Positions 1-8,935 of a DNA stretch of 64,000 bases are shown in pieces (positions within the stretch are counted from its first letter, which is position 1; the number at the start of each line of letters is the position of its first letter). This DNA comes from an uncultured Synechococcus sp. (GTDB lineage Bacteria; Cyanobacteriota; Cyanobacteriia; Phormidesmidales; Phormidesmidaceae): NCBI GenBank assembly GCA_937911865.1, contig CALDSK010000026.1, positions 16,393-80,392 on the forward strand. Direction: 5' to 3'. A program made the position numbers and the translations under genes. The notes under the pieces are model-generated. The model did not search any database. It saw only the letters and a list, made by a program, of their open reading frames with translations, and was not told where the DNA came from.

Positions 1-1671
1 GGAAAAAGCAAGGGTAAAGGTAAGAAAGGAAGGCGTAAGGGCAAAGCTGGGCAAAAAGACGACCAGCAGGTTGTCTTATCACCTAGAGAAAAACTCATTC
101 AAGAGCGCGCTGCCGCTGCCCTACGCCGGGAAAATATTTCATTTGTTTCGGCAGTTGTGTTGGGCTGCTTTTTACTCGGCGTACTCTTTGCTTTACTCGT
201 CGATCCTAAAATAGGGGTCGCGGTAGGTGGCGCTGTGATGTGCCTGGTGCTTTCGTTCAAGTATCAGCGCTTGGCTCTATATGCCTTTTTAATCTACATT
301 CCGTTCGCCGGCACAGTGACCTACTCACTGGGCGGCAACTCCATTTTGCAAATTGCCAAAGATATTTTTTACATTCCAGCGCTAGTTGGGGTCTATCAAT
401 TCTGTAGAAAAAATAAGCTCCCGATTATTTTGCCAAAGGCGATCAAACCGCCCTTAATTTTTCTGATTATTGTGGGGAGCTTGACGACGCTGGTCGTAAA
501 TCTCCCTGACCAGATCGGGCAGGTAGAGGGCAGGTGGCCGCTGATTATGGCGATTTGGGGCATCAAGATTCTTCTGGGCTACGTTCCGATCGTTGCCTGC
601 ATCTATTACCTCATTCGCAACAAAGAAGACCTGATGGGCTTACTGCGCCTACAGGCGATTTTAGTCCTAGTGGTTTCTTCGCTGGGGCTGGTGCAATACT
701 TCATGCTGCGCACAGGAATGTGCGCAGGAACACTGGGATTAGGACAAGAGCAGTTTAGAGCCTCGCTGGAGGCCCGCTGTTTTGTAGGTGGCTCGCTGCT
801 GTACGCACCCGAACAAGGGCAAATTCGCTTACCGGGTACATTTGTTGCTCCCTGGCAGTGGGGGTGGTTCTTAATTTCTGCCGCCTTCTTTAGCTTTGGA
901 ACTACTTTCAACGACGATTCACCGTTTTGGCGGCTAGTAGGGCTGATTTCAATGGTGGCAGTTATGGTGATGTCGGTCGTCTCAGGGCAGCGAATTGCGC
1001 TGCTGCTGGTGCCGATGATTCTCGCTGTACTGGTCGTACTGACAGGCCAGGTGAAAAACCTCAAGCGGTTTCTACCTATCGGGGTCTTACTGGGGCTTAT
1101 TTTGAGCTATCTGATTGTGACCAATCCAACCGTGATTACCGGACGGGTTGATAGCTTGATTTCTCGTTGGGAAGCATCGCCACCGCAGCGGTTTATCGCA
1201 GAGCAATTTGAACAAGTCTGGAATGAACAAGAGGGCATTTTTGGGCATGGTGTTGGCAGAGCGACTAATTCAGCTCGCACGTTTGCTAAGACAACGCTGA
1301 TTGAGACGTATCATCCCAAGCTGATTTACGAGCTGGGGCCGATTGGATTGATTGCTGCGCTCTCTGTCTATACCGCGCTTACCGTGGCGACATTTCGGGT
1401 ATATCGAAAAACGAAGGATAAGAGCCTACGGGGCTATGCCGCGTCAATGTGGGTGTTTGTGCTGTTTATTAGCTACTGCCCCTATTACTATCCGCTAGAC
1501 GTAGACCCGGTAGGTATCTACTACTGGCTGGCAGCAGGGATTATTCTCAAAATTCCAGAGCTAGAGCGGCAAGAAGCGGAGAAAGCAGCACTACTACTGG
1601 GCCAAGCGGATCAGCCGGTAATTACCAAGAAAAAAGGCAGCCGTCGCAAGAAGGCGGCACCGACTTTCTAA
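1..1671 (+). CDS. O-antigen ligase/Wzy-like polysaccharide membrane protein, 5' end outside window
   Basis: The frame is open from base 1 to the stop at 1669-1671, so the gene starts before the window. A GTG at 157 is possible but would drop about 52 upstream in-frame codons that encode a Lys/Gly-rich basic stretch followed by an acidic/polar linker. The rest is a polytopic inner-membrane protein with many hydrophobic segments and a long loop after the middle helices (around the ARCFVGGSLLYAPEQGQ stretch), as in the Wzy/WaaL (O-antigen ligase, PF04932) superfamily. The C-terminus is basic and cytoplasmic-looking. Such proteins polymerise or ligate lipid-linked glycans at the periplasmic face. 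Two glycosyltransferases follow directly, which supports a role in exopolysaccharide synthesis. The family is inferred from topology and context, not from a diagnostic motif. Confidence 0.75.
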   Translation, partial: GKSKGKGKKGRRKGKAGQKDDQQVVLSPREKLIQERAAAALRRENISFVSAVVLGCFLLGVLFALLVDPKIGVAVGGAVMCLVLSFKYQRLALYAFLIYIPFAGTVTYSLGGNSILQIAKDIFYIPALVGVYQFCRKNKLPIILPKAIKPPLIFLIIVGSLTTLVVNLPDQIGQVEGRWPLIMAIWGIKILLGYVPIVACIYYLIRNKEDLMGLLRLQAILVLVVSSLGLVQYFMLRTGMCAGTLGLGQEQFRASLEARCFVGGSLLYAPEQGQIRLPGTFVAPWQWGWFLISAAFFSFGTTFNDDSPFWRLVGLISMVAVMVMSVVSGQRIALLLVPMILAVLVVLTGQVKNLKRFLPIGVLLGLILSYLIVTNPTVITGRVDSLISRWEASPPQRFIAEQFEQVWNEQEGIFGHGVGRATNSARTFAKTTLIETYHPKLIYELGPIGLIAALSVYTALTVATFRVYRKTKDKSLRGYAASMWVFVLFISYCPYYYPLDVDPVGIYYWLAAGIILKIPELERQEAEKAALLLGQADQPVITKKKGSRRKKAAPTF

Positions 1672-1709
1672 CTAGACGATACGTACTAGACGATAAATAA
1701 AAGACAAGC

Positions 1710-2714
1710 ATGGTTGAGGCAATGGGTGAAATAAATACTGATGACAAAACACCGTTGATTTCGGTGGTGATTCCGACCTATGGCCGCGAAGACGTGCTGT
1801 GCGACTCGATTAAAAGTGTGCTGGCGCAAACTTATCCGGCCTTCGAGTTGATTGTGGTAGACCAAACCAAAAATCACGAACAGGCGACGCAAGATTTTTT
1901 AGATCGAATGGCAGCGGAGAAGAAAATTCAGCTGTATCAGGTGGACTGGGCCAGTTTACCAGCGGCCAGAAACTACGCCATTGAGCGATCGCACGGTGAT
2001 ATTTTTCTATTCTTAGACGACGACGTAGAACTGCCCGAAGGATGCTTAGCGGCCCATGCCAAGGGGTTTGAAGGCAGACCAGAAGTGGGGGCGATCGCAG
2101 GTCGAGTCTTTGACCGCATGAAACTTTCTGAATCCACCAAGCCCGAAATTGAAAAGCTGCCGCCCGAAGCAATGGACCCCGGCATTGCCTGGTACCACAT
2201 TGATTTGGTCCATACCACGCAGCCCCAGCAGGTGCTGACAGCTCGCGGCTGCAATATGTCTTTTCGGCGAGAAATCTTTCAAGAGCACGGCCTGCGGTTT
2301 GACGAAAGATTTCAAGGCAGCGCTATTCGAGAAGAATCCGACTTTTGCCTGCGCGTTCGCAAAACAGGATTGATTATTTGGTACGAGCCCGAAGCGCACC
2401 TAGTGCATTTAGGGGAAGCCACCGGTGGCTGCCATGACATCAGTACGCGATCGCTCAAATATCAAACCACCTTCTATCACAACCACTTCTTGATGGCGCT
2501 GAAAAACCTGACGCCCAATCAGTTAGTTCGGCTCTCTGGCAATTTATTTGACTGCCATGTGCTGGGCAATCCGCCCTGCAACAAAGGCGGCGGGCCAGTC
2601 AAAATTATCAGCCGGTTCGGCTTTTACATGTGGGGCTTTTTGCTAGCCTGCTGGACCCTGATCAAACCAGGAAATCGAGACGGACGACTGTACAGCGAGC
2701 CGGTATCCATGTAG
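1710..2714 (+). CDS. Glycosyltransferase family 2
   Basis: A 334-residue protein with a GT-A fold. The N-terminal strand and nucleotide-binding motif PLISVVIPTYGRED lies near residues 14-28, followed by the LAQTYPAFELIVVDQ block and the metal-binding acidic cluster FLFLDDDVELP near residue 100. These are the hallmarks of GT2 enzymes that transfer a sugar from a nucleotide sugar to a lipid- or glycan-linked acceptor on the cytoplasmic side. The end has a weakly hydrophobic stretch (FYMWGFLLACWTLI), possibly a membrane contact. ATG codons at 1710 and 1722 are both possible starts. It follows the Wzy-like gene by 38 bp and precedes a GT4 gene by 5 bp, so the three are probably one transcript. 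Donor and acceptor cannot be read from sequence. Confidence 0.9.
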   Translation: MVEAMGEINTDDKTPLISVVIPTYGREDVLCDSIKSVLAQTYPAFELIVVDQTKNHEQATQDFLDRMAAEKKIQLYQVDWASLPAARNYAIERSHGDIFLFLDDDVELPEGCLAAHAKGFEGRPEVGAIAGRVFDRMKLSESTKPEIEKLPPEAMDPGIAWYHIDLVHTTQPQQVLTARGCNMSFRREIFQEHGLRFDERFQGSAIREESDFCLRVRKTGLIIWYEPEAHLVHLGEATGGCHDISTRSLKYQTTFYHNHFLMALKNLTPNQLVRLSGNLFDCHVLGNPPCNKGGGPVKIISRFGFYMWGFLLACWTLIKPGNRDGRLYSEPVSM

Positions 2715-2719
2715 CCCTT

Positions 2720-3904
2720 ATGAAAATTCTTGTTGTCAGTCATACCTACATCGTTGATCTCAACTGCGAGAAACTGCGAGCGCTCGTCCAGGTCGATCCC
2801 AACGTAGAAGTCACCGCCGTCGTCCCCAAGCGATGGACTCCCGGCGGCGTGCAGAGTAAAAAAATAGAAACGCAGCCTCGCGATGAAGGTCGCTTCAAGC
2901 TTGTCCCGGTAGCCAACTTCAGCGAAAACAATCAGAGCCTGCTTAGCTTCGGCACCGAAATTATCTCGCTCCTGCGCCAGTTCAAGCCCGACATTATCCA
3001 CATGGAGCAAGGCGCAAAGTCCCTGGGCTACGCAGAACTGATTACACTTAACCGACTGCTCGGACTAAAGGCGAAAAACGTCTTCTTCACCTGGTGGAAC
3101 CTACCCTACGAAGTCAAGTTTCCGCTATCTGTCCTTGAAAGCTATAACCTGCGCCATACCGATGGTCTAGTTGTAGGCAATCAAGACGGCGCAGACATTC
3201 TAAAAGACCATGGCTACAGCGGCCCGACCATCGTCATGCCCCAGCTGGGAGTAGACGAGCGCCTTTTCACCCCCGCTGAGCAGCCAGAGCTGGCGAGCCA
3301 GCACGGCATTAGCCCCGACGAGTTTATCATCGGATTTGTCGGACGCTTCGTACCAGAAAAGGGATTAGTCACGCTGTTTAACGCGCTTGGAAAGCTCCAA
3401 AACGCTGGCCTCAGCCGCCCTTGGAAGCTTTTGCTACTAGGGCGAGGGCAGCTAAAAGAAACCCTACAGCAGCTAGCGACAGAGCTGGGCATTGCTGAGC
3501 GCATCATCTGGATTGAGAGCGTTCCTCACGCTGATGTCCCACGCTACATCAACCTGATGGATACGCTGATTCTCCCCTCTGAAACCACCTACCAGTTCAA
3601 AACATTGAGCGCCGTCGGCTGGAAAGAACAGTTCGGTCACGTGATCATTGAAGCGATGGCCTGTGGTGTTCCTGTCATCGGCTCTGATTCTGGCGAAATT
3701 CCTCACGTTATTAAAGACGACGGACTGGTCTTTCCCGAAGGTGATGCCGCTGCCCTAGCAGAAAAAATTTCGCTACTGATTGAGCAGCCTGAGCAGCAGC
3801 AGACGCTGGGCAAGCAAGGATATCAGCGAGCCATGAAAGAGTACACCAACAAAGCACTGGCTACTCAGCTATTGAATTTTTATAGCACTCTCTTTTCGCA
3901 GTGA
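2720..3904 (+). CDS. Glycosyltransferase family 4
   Basis: A 394-residue GT-B enzyme. I take the ATG at 2720 (MKILVVSHTY...), because the frame can be read further upstream only by overlapping the preceding GT2 gene, and the beta-strand at MKILVVSH is the normal GT4 N-terminus. The glycosyl transferase group 1 domain occupies the C-terminal half, with IGFVGRFVPEKGL and the retaining GT4 signature FGHVIIEAMACGVPVIGSD followed by GEIP. Its start lies 5 bp after the GT2 stop, so it is cotranscribed and probably acts on the same glycan. GT4 enzymes use NDP-hexoses with retention of configuration; the exact sugar is unknown. Confidence 0.9.
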   Translation: MKILVVSHTYIVDLNCEKLRALVQVDPNVEVTAVVPKRWTPGGVQSKKIETQPRDEGRFKLVPVANFSENNQSLLSFGTEIISLLRQFKPDIIHMEQGAKSLGYAELITLNRLLGLKAKNVFFTWWNLPYEVKFPLSVLESYNLRHTDGLVVGNQDGADILKDHGYSGPTIVMPQLGVDERLFTPAEQPELASQHGISPDEFIIGFVGRFVPEKGLVTLFNALGKLQNAGLSRPWKLLLLGRGQLKETLQQLATELGIAERIIWIESVPHADVPRYINLMDTLILPSETTYQFKTLSAVGWKEQFGHVIIEAMACGVPVIGSDSGEIPHVIKDDGLVFPEGDAAALAEKISLLIEQPEQQQTLGKQGYQRAMKEYTNKALATQLLNFYSTLFSQ

Positions 3905-4783
3905 AAGCACAGGGTGAAAAGCACAGGGTGAAAAGCACAGAGTAAAAAGCACACAGCGACCTGTCAATGCCTGCGCACAAGGTCATACACAGTATCAAAT
4001 AATACTGTTATGTTTTTGGAAAAATTGGGAATCCTAAGGCATCTTCTCATCAAGAATGGTTTAACTATCCAATTTTCTCTTCCGAGGCTTTCCATAGCAA
4101 ATGTTCTAAGGCATGAGGACGTTTGCGCAGAAGCGTTGCTTACCGGCTATAGGCTGTAGCCTTTCATAATGGGTCTTTAAGCAACGCTTCAAGAGCTATA
4201 AAAGAAATCTCTAAAAAATTATTAGGACCTTATCAGTTCTCAAATCAGTTCTCAAAACGGTTTTATCGCTATCTCTACCAGAACGCCCCCGTTCAGAACG
4301 CCCCATCTAGAACACGCCTGTAGAGACGCGGCCCCTAATGCCCTGCCTTAAAAGTATTTGATTTCAAAAGTCAGCTTTCTCTTAACTAATTTCTGTTCAT
4401 AGCAAGCTGCAAGTTACTTTGCCCATTGCTACGCAAGGCTTTCTGCCATGTGTACCGCAGCGAAGTGATGAAGTTTGTGGCGTCTTCGAGCGCCTAGCTT
4501 AACCAGGCAATGAGAGAGAAACGTCTAACAAAGCTGACAGCATTTTAAGGTGCCATTCCTACAGAAGCTAGCTGCTTCTCAAGACAATACCGCAGCTTAA
4601 GGGCCAGTCATACTGTGCGCTTAAGCCAACCTGCGTTTGCGTAATCAGGCCCTTGCTATCAGGCAGATTCATTGCGCACAGCTGCCTTGTCTTTAAACCG
4701 GCTCAGCTGCCAAAAGCCCCCTGTTAGGCCTCTTTTGACAGAGCAATTCAAGCATTTTCTCTAACAATTATCTGCTGGCTTTT
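3905..4783. other. Intergenic region, 879 bp, repeats only
   Basis: No convincing reading frame. It begins with about four copies of a 14-bp unit (GGTGAAAAGCACAG-like, 3901-3955) and contains a 12-bp perfect tandem duplication (ATCAGTTCTCAA, 4232-4255) and the structured repeat at 4092-4200. The rest up to the metalloprotease gene is unremarkable and holds no recognisable RNA gene. Confidence 0.6.
4092..4200 (+). repeat. Structured dispersed repeat, copy A
   Basis: A 109-nt element that matches the complement of 38856-38962 almost end to end, from CCATAGCAAATG to AGAGCTATA. It folds into an 11-bp hairpin (GCAAATGTTCT pairing with AGGACGTTTGC, two G-T wobbles) followed by a 13-bp stem (GAAGCGTTGCTTA with TAAGCAACGCTTC) that encloses a small inner hairpin GGCTA/TAGCC. 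Compared with copy B, one base pair in the long stem is replaced by another (C-G here, A-T there). Element family not recognised; no coding potential. It lies about 190 nt downstream of the GT4 gene in the same orientation. Confidence 0.8.
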
Positions 4784-5719
4784 GTGACCTATCTACTGAA
4801 TTTCCATCTGCCTACTCGCCGGGCGCTGCTGACATCTTTGTTCACAGCGGGCTGCACCCTAGCCTTAACCAGCTGTGGAGATGGCGTCCCACCGGCTAGC
4901 CAAACTATCGTTTTTGACGAAGTTGAAAACGATCTATACGTGCAACCTATTCGAGTCTGCGACGACTTTGGTCAAAACTGCGCTCGAATGAATCTGTTTG
5001 CCGACCTGACAGCACAGATTCTAAAGCAGGCAAAGCTCAAGGTAAATTTTTTACCGGCTAATCAACTTAACGAATCCCGCTTTTTAACGATTGGTGACGA
5101 AGCGGGCGGCACAGACGAACTGTATGAGCTTTCAAGACAAGGAGATAATGCTGACTATGGTCGTCATCCTGATTCAGAGCGGACCAGTGGACCGATCAAT
5201 GTGTGGTTTGTTCACGACATTCAATCTACCAACGGCAACACTCAGTTTGGTTCTGCCTGGGTAGATGCTAATGGCGTCATTATCAGCGAAGCTACCCTTG
5301 ATTTTGACGGCGGGAAAGGTCGTAGGGATACGCTTGCCCACGAAATCGGTCATAACTTAGGACTCAAACACACTACGCTAGGAGCTGGAGGTGCCAATAA
5401 TTTGCTCACAGATGGCAATCGCCGCAATGTACCCTCTGGTATAGAGGACGTTTATCCTAATGGCGCGGGGACAAGCACTCTTACTAGCGCTCAGATTACT
5501 GAAATTCTTAGCAGCGGCTTTGTGACTGAGGCTCATGCTGAGGGCGACGCCCATACTGAGGGGATGGATGAACTGGCCGCCGATCTTGCGCAAGTATCGC
5601 TTTTGAGCCTTCAAGCGCGATCAACCGCATCTGACAAAGCTAGCGTACCAGAACCCTCTGGGCTACTGGCATTAGGATTGGTTGGCTTATCTTCTATGCT
5701 GGTATTGAAGCGTAGATAG
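4784..5719 (+). CDS. PEP-CTERM-anchored metzincin-like metalloprotease
   Basis: A 311-residue secreted protein that begins with GTG. The N-terminus has twin Arg and a hydrophobic core ending in LALTSC, which matches a lipobox. The zinc protease motif HEIGHNLGLKH (HExxHxxGxxH, three His ligands plus the catalytic Glu) lies near residue 187. The C-terminus is a canonical PEP-CTERM sorting signal: VPEPSG, a short hydrophobic helix, then KRR. PEP-CTERM proteins are processed by exosortase/archaeosortase-type enzymes and accompany exopolysaccharide systems, which fits the flanking glycosyltransferases. A lipoprotein signal plus a PEP-CTERM tail in one protein is odd; one of the two may be fortuitous. 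No exosortase is seen in the window. Substrate unknown. Confidence 0.8.
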   Translation: MTYLLNFHLPTRRALLTSLFTAGCTLALTSCGDGVPPASQTIVFDEVENDLYVQPIRVCDDFGQNCARMNLFADLTAQILKQAKLKVNFLPANQLNESRFLTIGDEAGGTDELYELSRQGDNADYGRHPDSERTSGPINVWFVHDIQSTNGNTQFGSAWVDANGVIISEATLDFDGGKGRRDTLAHEIGHNLGLKHTTLGAGGANNLLTDGNRRNVPSGIEDVYPNGAGTSTLTSAQITEILSSGFVTEAHAEGDAHTEGMDELAADLAQVSLLSLQARSTASDKASVPEPSGLLALGLVGLSSMLVLKRR

Positions 5720-5790
5720 TATCAGCGTTCGCATCACACACAGCAGTTTACCGGCAAGGGCTACTTGCCTCCTTCCTTATTGGTAGCGGC

Positions 5791-6480
5791 ATGGTCAAGT
5801 TATTTTCTCTGAGGCTATTTTCTCTGAAACTATTTTCTCTGAAGCTGTCTTCTCTCTTGGGTTTGTCAGTGCTAGCTATAGCGGCGGCCGCTTTCAGCCT
5901 ATTCTTAGCTAAGTCTCCTCATACTTCGACACCGCCTTCAGGAGAAAGCACTATTGCTGAGCAGGTCGCAGAGGCCAAAACAGTCGCCAAAACAGTCGCT
6001 GATGAAGTCGCAGTCGATAGCATTTCTCATCCACCGTTAGAGCAAGTCTTTACGAAAGGTGACTATCGGCTGGTTATTACAGCAGGCGATCAGTGGGAAA
6101 CACCCGTTGCGATCGCTCAATTATACGAGGGTAATACGCTGCAATGGGAGCAAACAATACCCCATTCGTACGGTCCCAGATTTGCGCTTGTAAGCGCGCA
6201 GGGCCAGGTTTTACTCTTAGATGAATTTATCAACGTTGCGAGCGATCGCGCCGTTACCGTCATCAGTGCCACAGGTGAGCCCATTGCCCAACACAGCTTT
6301 AATGATGTAAAAAATACGCTCTCGGTTTCGGCAGCAGCACTAACACAGCAGGCCAGCAGCGGCTGGTGGATCTCTGCGCCACCTAGATTAAATGAACCGG
6401 CAGGCAAAGCTCTGGTAGCAGCAGGCGGCAAAACGCTTGAGATTGATCTCAATCAGGGCGAATTAAAAGTAGCTAACTAA
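5791..6480 (+). CDS. Hypothetical membrane-anchored protein
   Basis: A 229-residue protein with one N-terminal hydrophobic segment (about residues 20-40) and a soluble, presumably extracytoplasmic rest. I recognise no family. The first 20 residues are a repeat of LFSLKLFSLKL type, encoded by three near-identical 15-bp units (TATTTTCTCTGAAAC-like, about 5800-5845), so the true start could lie at any of several codons. The predicted soluble part is rich in beta-type alternation (QVFTKGDYRLVITAGDQWETP, with a WEQTIPHSYGPRFALVS block). It sits 71 bp behind the PEP-CTERM protease and 187 bp before a GT4 gene, so it may belong to the same cell-surface group. Function not assigned. Confidence 0.6.
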   Translation: MVKLFSLRLFSLKLFSLKLSSLLGLSVLAIAAAAFSLFLAKSPHTSTPPSGESTIAEQVAEAKTVAKTVADEVAVDSISHPPLEQVFTKGDYRLVITAGDQWETPVAIAQLYEGNTLQWEQTIPHSYGPRFALVSAQGQVLLLDEFINVASDRAVTVISATGEPIAQHSFNDVKNTLSVSAAALTQQASSGWWISAPPRLNEPAGKALVAAGGKTLEIDLNQGELKVAN

Positions 6481-6667
6481 ACCGTGAATTAAGGTGCAAA
6501 TCAAGTCACTGTGTGGATTTGTCGGGTCATCGTGCTCGCACAGTCATCGTGCTTTACAGTAGGAGTGCTTTACAGTGAGATGCTCTACTACAAAAACGCT
6601 CTACGGCTAGACACCAGCGCCTTTCTCAATTCACCCGTTGATGCTCCTTTCAATGCCTTAAGACTTC

Positions 6668-7903
6668 ATGAATTCAGCGCCCCTAAAAATTCTACAAATC
6701 GTTCCCTCCATCTCGCTAGTGTACGGAGGGCCCAGTCAGATGGTACGCGGGCTTTCTTCAGCGTTAGGACATCAAGACCCACAGACGGTTGCAAAGGTCA
6801 CCGTTATCACCACAGACTCTAATGGCGATGTCGATGAAGCACCGCTAGATGTTCCATTAGGAACGCCAGTCGCAGAAACAGGCTATGAGGTCATTTATTT
6901 TCGCTGTTCGCCCTTTCGCCGATACAAGTTTTCAACAGAGCTACTCAGCTGGCTGTGGGCCAACGCTCATCACTATGACATTGCTCATATTCACGCGCTG
7001 TTTTCACCCGTCAGTACAGCCGCTGCCACCGTTTGCCGCTGGAAAAAGCTGCCCTACATTATGCGTCCGCTAGGCACCCTGGACCCGGCAGATCTCCAGA
7101 AAAAAAAGCAGTTCAAAAAAGTATATGCCGGCTTGTTCGAGCGGCCAAACCTGGCAGGTGCAGCGGCTATTCACTTCACTAGCGACCTGGAATCTAAAGT
7201 CTCAGAAAGGTTTGGGGTCAGCACGCAGAGTATGGTTGTTCCCCTAGGCGTAGCCCTGCCAGAGCTACCAGAGCGCAAAGCCTCTCAGCAGGCTATTCGA
7301 GAAAAGTTCAGCATTCCAGCAGACCATCCTATTGTGTTGTTTATGTCTCGTATCGATCCGAAAAAAGGATTCGATCTGTTGTTACCAGCGCTTGAGAAAT
7401 TACACCAGAACAACACCCCCTTTCACTTCTTGCTATGCGGCGCAAACCCGCAGGATAGAGAATACGAAAGTACGATTCGAGAGCACATAAAGTCCTCTGA
7501 CTGGGCTGACTGGGCTACCCTCAGCGGATTTGTCTCAGGTGAGCTAAAAGCACAAATTCTCAGCGCTGCGGATCTGTTTGTGCTGCCTTCTTATTACGAA
7601 AATTTTGGAATTGCGGTAGCAGAAGCCATGGCAGCCAAAATTCCGGTAGTGATTTCAGACCAGGTGCATATTTGGCCTGCGATAGAACAGAGTGAATCGG
7701 GCTGGGTTGTCCCCACAGAAGTCTCTCCCTTAACGCAGGCGTTAGCAGCAGCGCTCGCAGATGGCACAGAGCGTAAGCATAGAGGAGAGAATGCTCAGCA
7801 ATGCGCTGAAAAGAACTATGGCTGGAGTGCGATCGCCAAACGCCTGACCACCGAATATCAAAAGTTAGCCGCTCCCAATAAGGCCTTTAGCTCAAACCTT
7901 TAG
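6668..7903 (+). CDS. Glycosyltransferase family 4
   Basis: A 411-residue GT-B retaining glycosyltransferase. The N-terminal acceptor domain has the typical LKILQIVPSISLVYGGPSQMV opening (in-frame ATG at 6668), and the C-terminal donor domain has IVLFMSRIDPKKGFDLLLPAL and the E-x7-type signature NFGIAVAEAMAAKIPVVISD. GPS near the N-terminus is the usual glycine-rich acceptor loop. It is separated from the upstream gene by 187 bp that contain short tandem duplications. It is most likely another glycan assembly enzyme of the 1-10 kb region; sugar specificity cannot be told. Confidence 0.9.
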   Translation: MNSAPLKILQIVPSISLVYGGPSQMVRGLSSALGHQDPQTVAKVTVITTDSNGDVDEAPLDVPLGTPVAETGYEVIYFRCSPFRRYKFSTELLSWLWANAHHYDIAHIHALFSPVSTAAATVCRWKKLPYIMRPLGTLDPADLQKKKQFKKVYAGLFERPNLAGAAAIHFTSDLESKVSERFGVSTQSMVVPLGVALPELPERKASQQAIREKFSIPADHPIVLFMSRIDPKKGFDLLLPALEKLHQNNTPFHFLLCGANPQDREYESTIREHIKSSDWADWATLSGFVSGELKAQILSAADLFVLPSYYENFGIAVAEAMAAKIPVVISDQVHIWPAIEQSESGWVVPTEVSPLTQALAAALADGTERKHRGENAQQCAEKNYGWSAIAKRLTTEYQKLAAPNKAFSSNL

Positions 7904-8088
7904 CTGAAACCTTTAACTAAAAGTCTCCGCTAAAAGTCTTAGCCAGAATCTTACCTAAAGACAGATAACGATAACAAATCGTTCCACCCACCCGCCTTTC
8001 CCCTTAAACTAAAAAACAGTGTCAAGCCCTATCCAGTAGTTTTCTACAGTAGTTTTCTACAGACTCATTCGTTTTCTACAGTTACCCC

Positions 8089-8790
8089 ATGCCAGACCAG
8101 ATCGATCTTTTCAGCGCCAGCGGCGTCGAAGTCAACCCCGCCCCTGCTGACTTCGACCCGGCTAAAATTCCCACCAGTGCCAAAGTGCCCATACCCACCG
8201 GCACCTACGAATCGCTCGATCCCTTAGCCGAGCACTGCAAAAGCTGTCAGCGCTGTGAGCTAGCCGAAACGCGCACAAACGTAGTGGTTAGCCGAGGCAG
8301 CCGCACCGCACCCATTATGGTAATCGGCGAGGGGCCCGGCCAACAGGAGGACGAGCAAGGGCTGCCCTTTGTTGGCAGGTCCGGCCAGCTGCTAGAGAAA
8401 ATCTTAGGCGCTGTGCGGCTAGATAGTGAGAAAGACGTTTATATCTGCAACATCGTTAAATGTCGCCCACCGGGTAACCGTAACCCCACAACAGCAGAGA
8501 TCAAAGCCTGCAGGCCTTACATCCTAGAGCAGATTCGGCTGGTAGACCCCAAAATTATTCTGCTGACTGGCGCAACCGCCGTCAAAGGCATCATCCCAAG
8601 CGAAAAGCGTGGCATCACCAAAATTCGCGGCACCTGGATTGAGTGGGAAGGTCGCCAGTGCATGCCGATTTTGCATCCCGCGTATCTGCTGCGCAATCCA
8701 TCGAGAGACCCAGGCAAACCCAAGTGGCTAATGTGGCAGGACATTCAGGCTGTGCGAGCCAAGCTGGATGAAATTAGAGCTGCAAAATAA
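8089..8790 (+). CDS. Family 4 (Fe-S) uracil-DNA glycosylase
   Basis: A 233-residue DNA repair enzyme that removes uracil from DNA. It has the family 4 pattern: an N-terminal CKSCQRCEL cysteine pair, motif A GEGPGQQEDEQGLPFVGRSGQ, the NIVKCRPPGNRNPT block with the next two cluster cysteines (KCRPP...KACRP), and HPAYLLRNPS near the C-terminus. The four Cys hold a 4Fe-4S cluster in this family. The first 45 residues are a proline-rich extension typical of cyanobacterial members. The start ATG at 8089 follows a tandem duplication of GTAGTTTTCTACA type. Monocistronic by spacing; a convergent GT4 gene follows. Confidence 0.92.
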   Translation: MPDQIDLFSASGVEVNPAPADFDPAKIPTSAKVPIPTGTYESLDPLAEHCKSCQRCELAETRTNVVVSRGSRTAPIMVIGEGPGQQEDEQGLPFVGRSGQLLEKILGAVRLDSEKDVYICNIVKCRPPGNRNPTTAEIKACRPYILEQIRLVDPKIILLTGATAVKGIIPSEKRGITKIRGTWIEWEGRQCMPILHPAYLLRNPSRDPGKPKWLMWQDIQAVRAKLDEIRAAK

Positions 8791-8935
8791 GCATTACACA
8801 ACACACCATAGATACAGTTTAGATACAATTCGTCTCGATTCATCACCAACCTGAAAATCACCCAATATCTATCGCTTTCGTTAAGAGCTGGCGATGCACT
8901 GTTGTTCCATTTTCTTAGGGGCTTTGGACTCAGAG

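Noticed and set aside
606..1064. Long minus-strand open frame inside the Wzy-like gene
   Set aside because: It is antisense to a clear membrane protein frame, has no recognisable domain and no start context; the plus frame has the coherent hydrophobic pattern.
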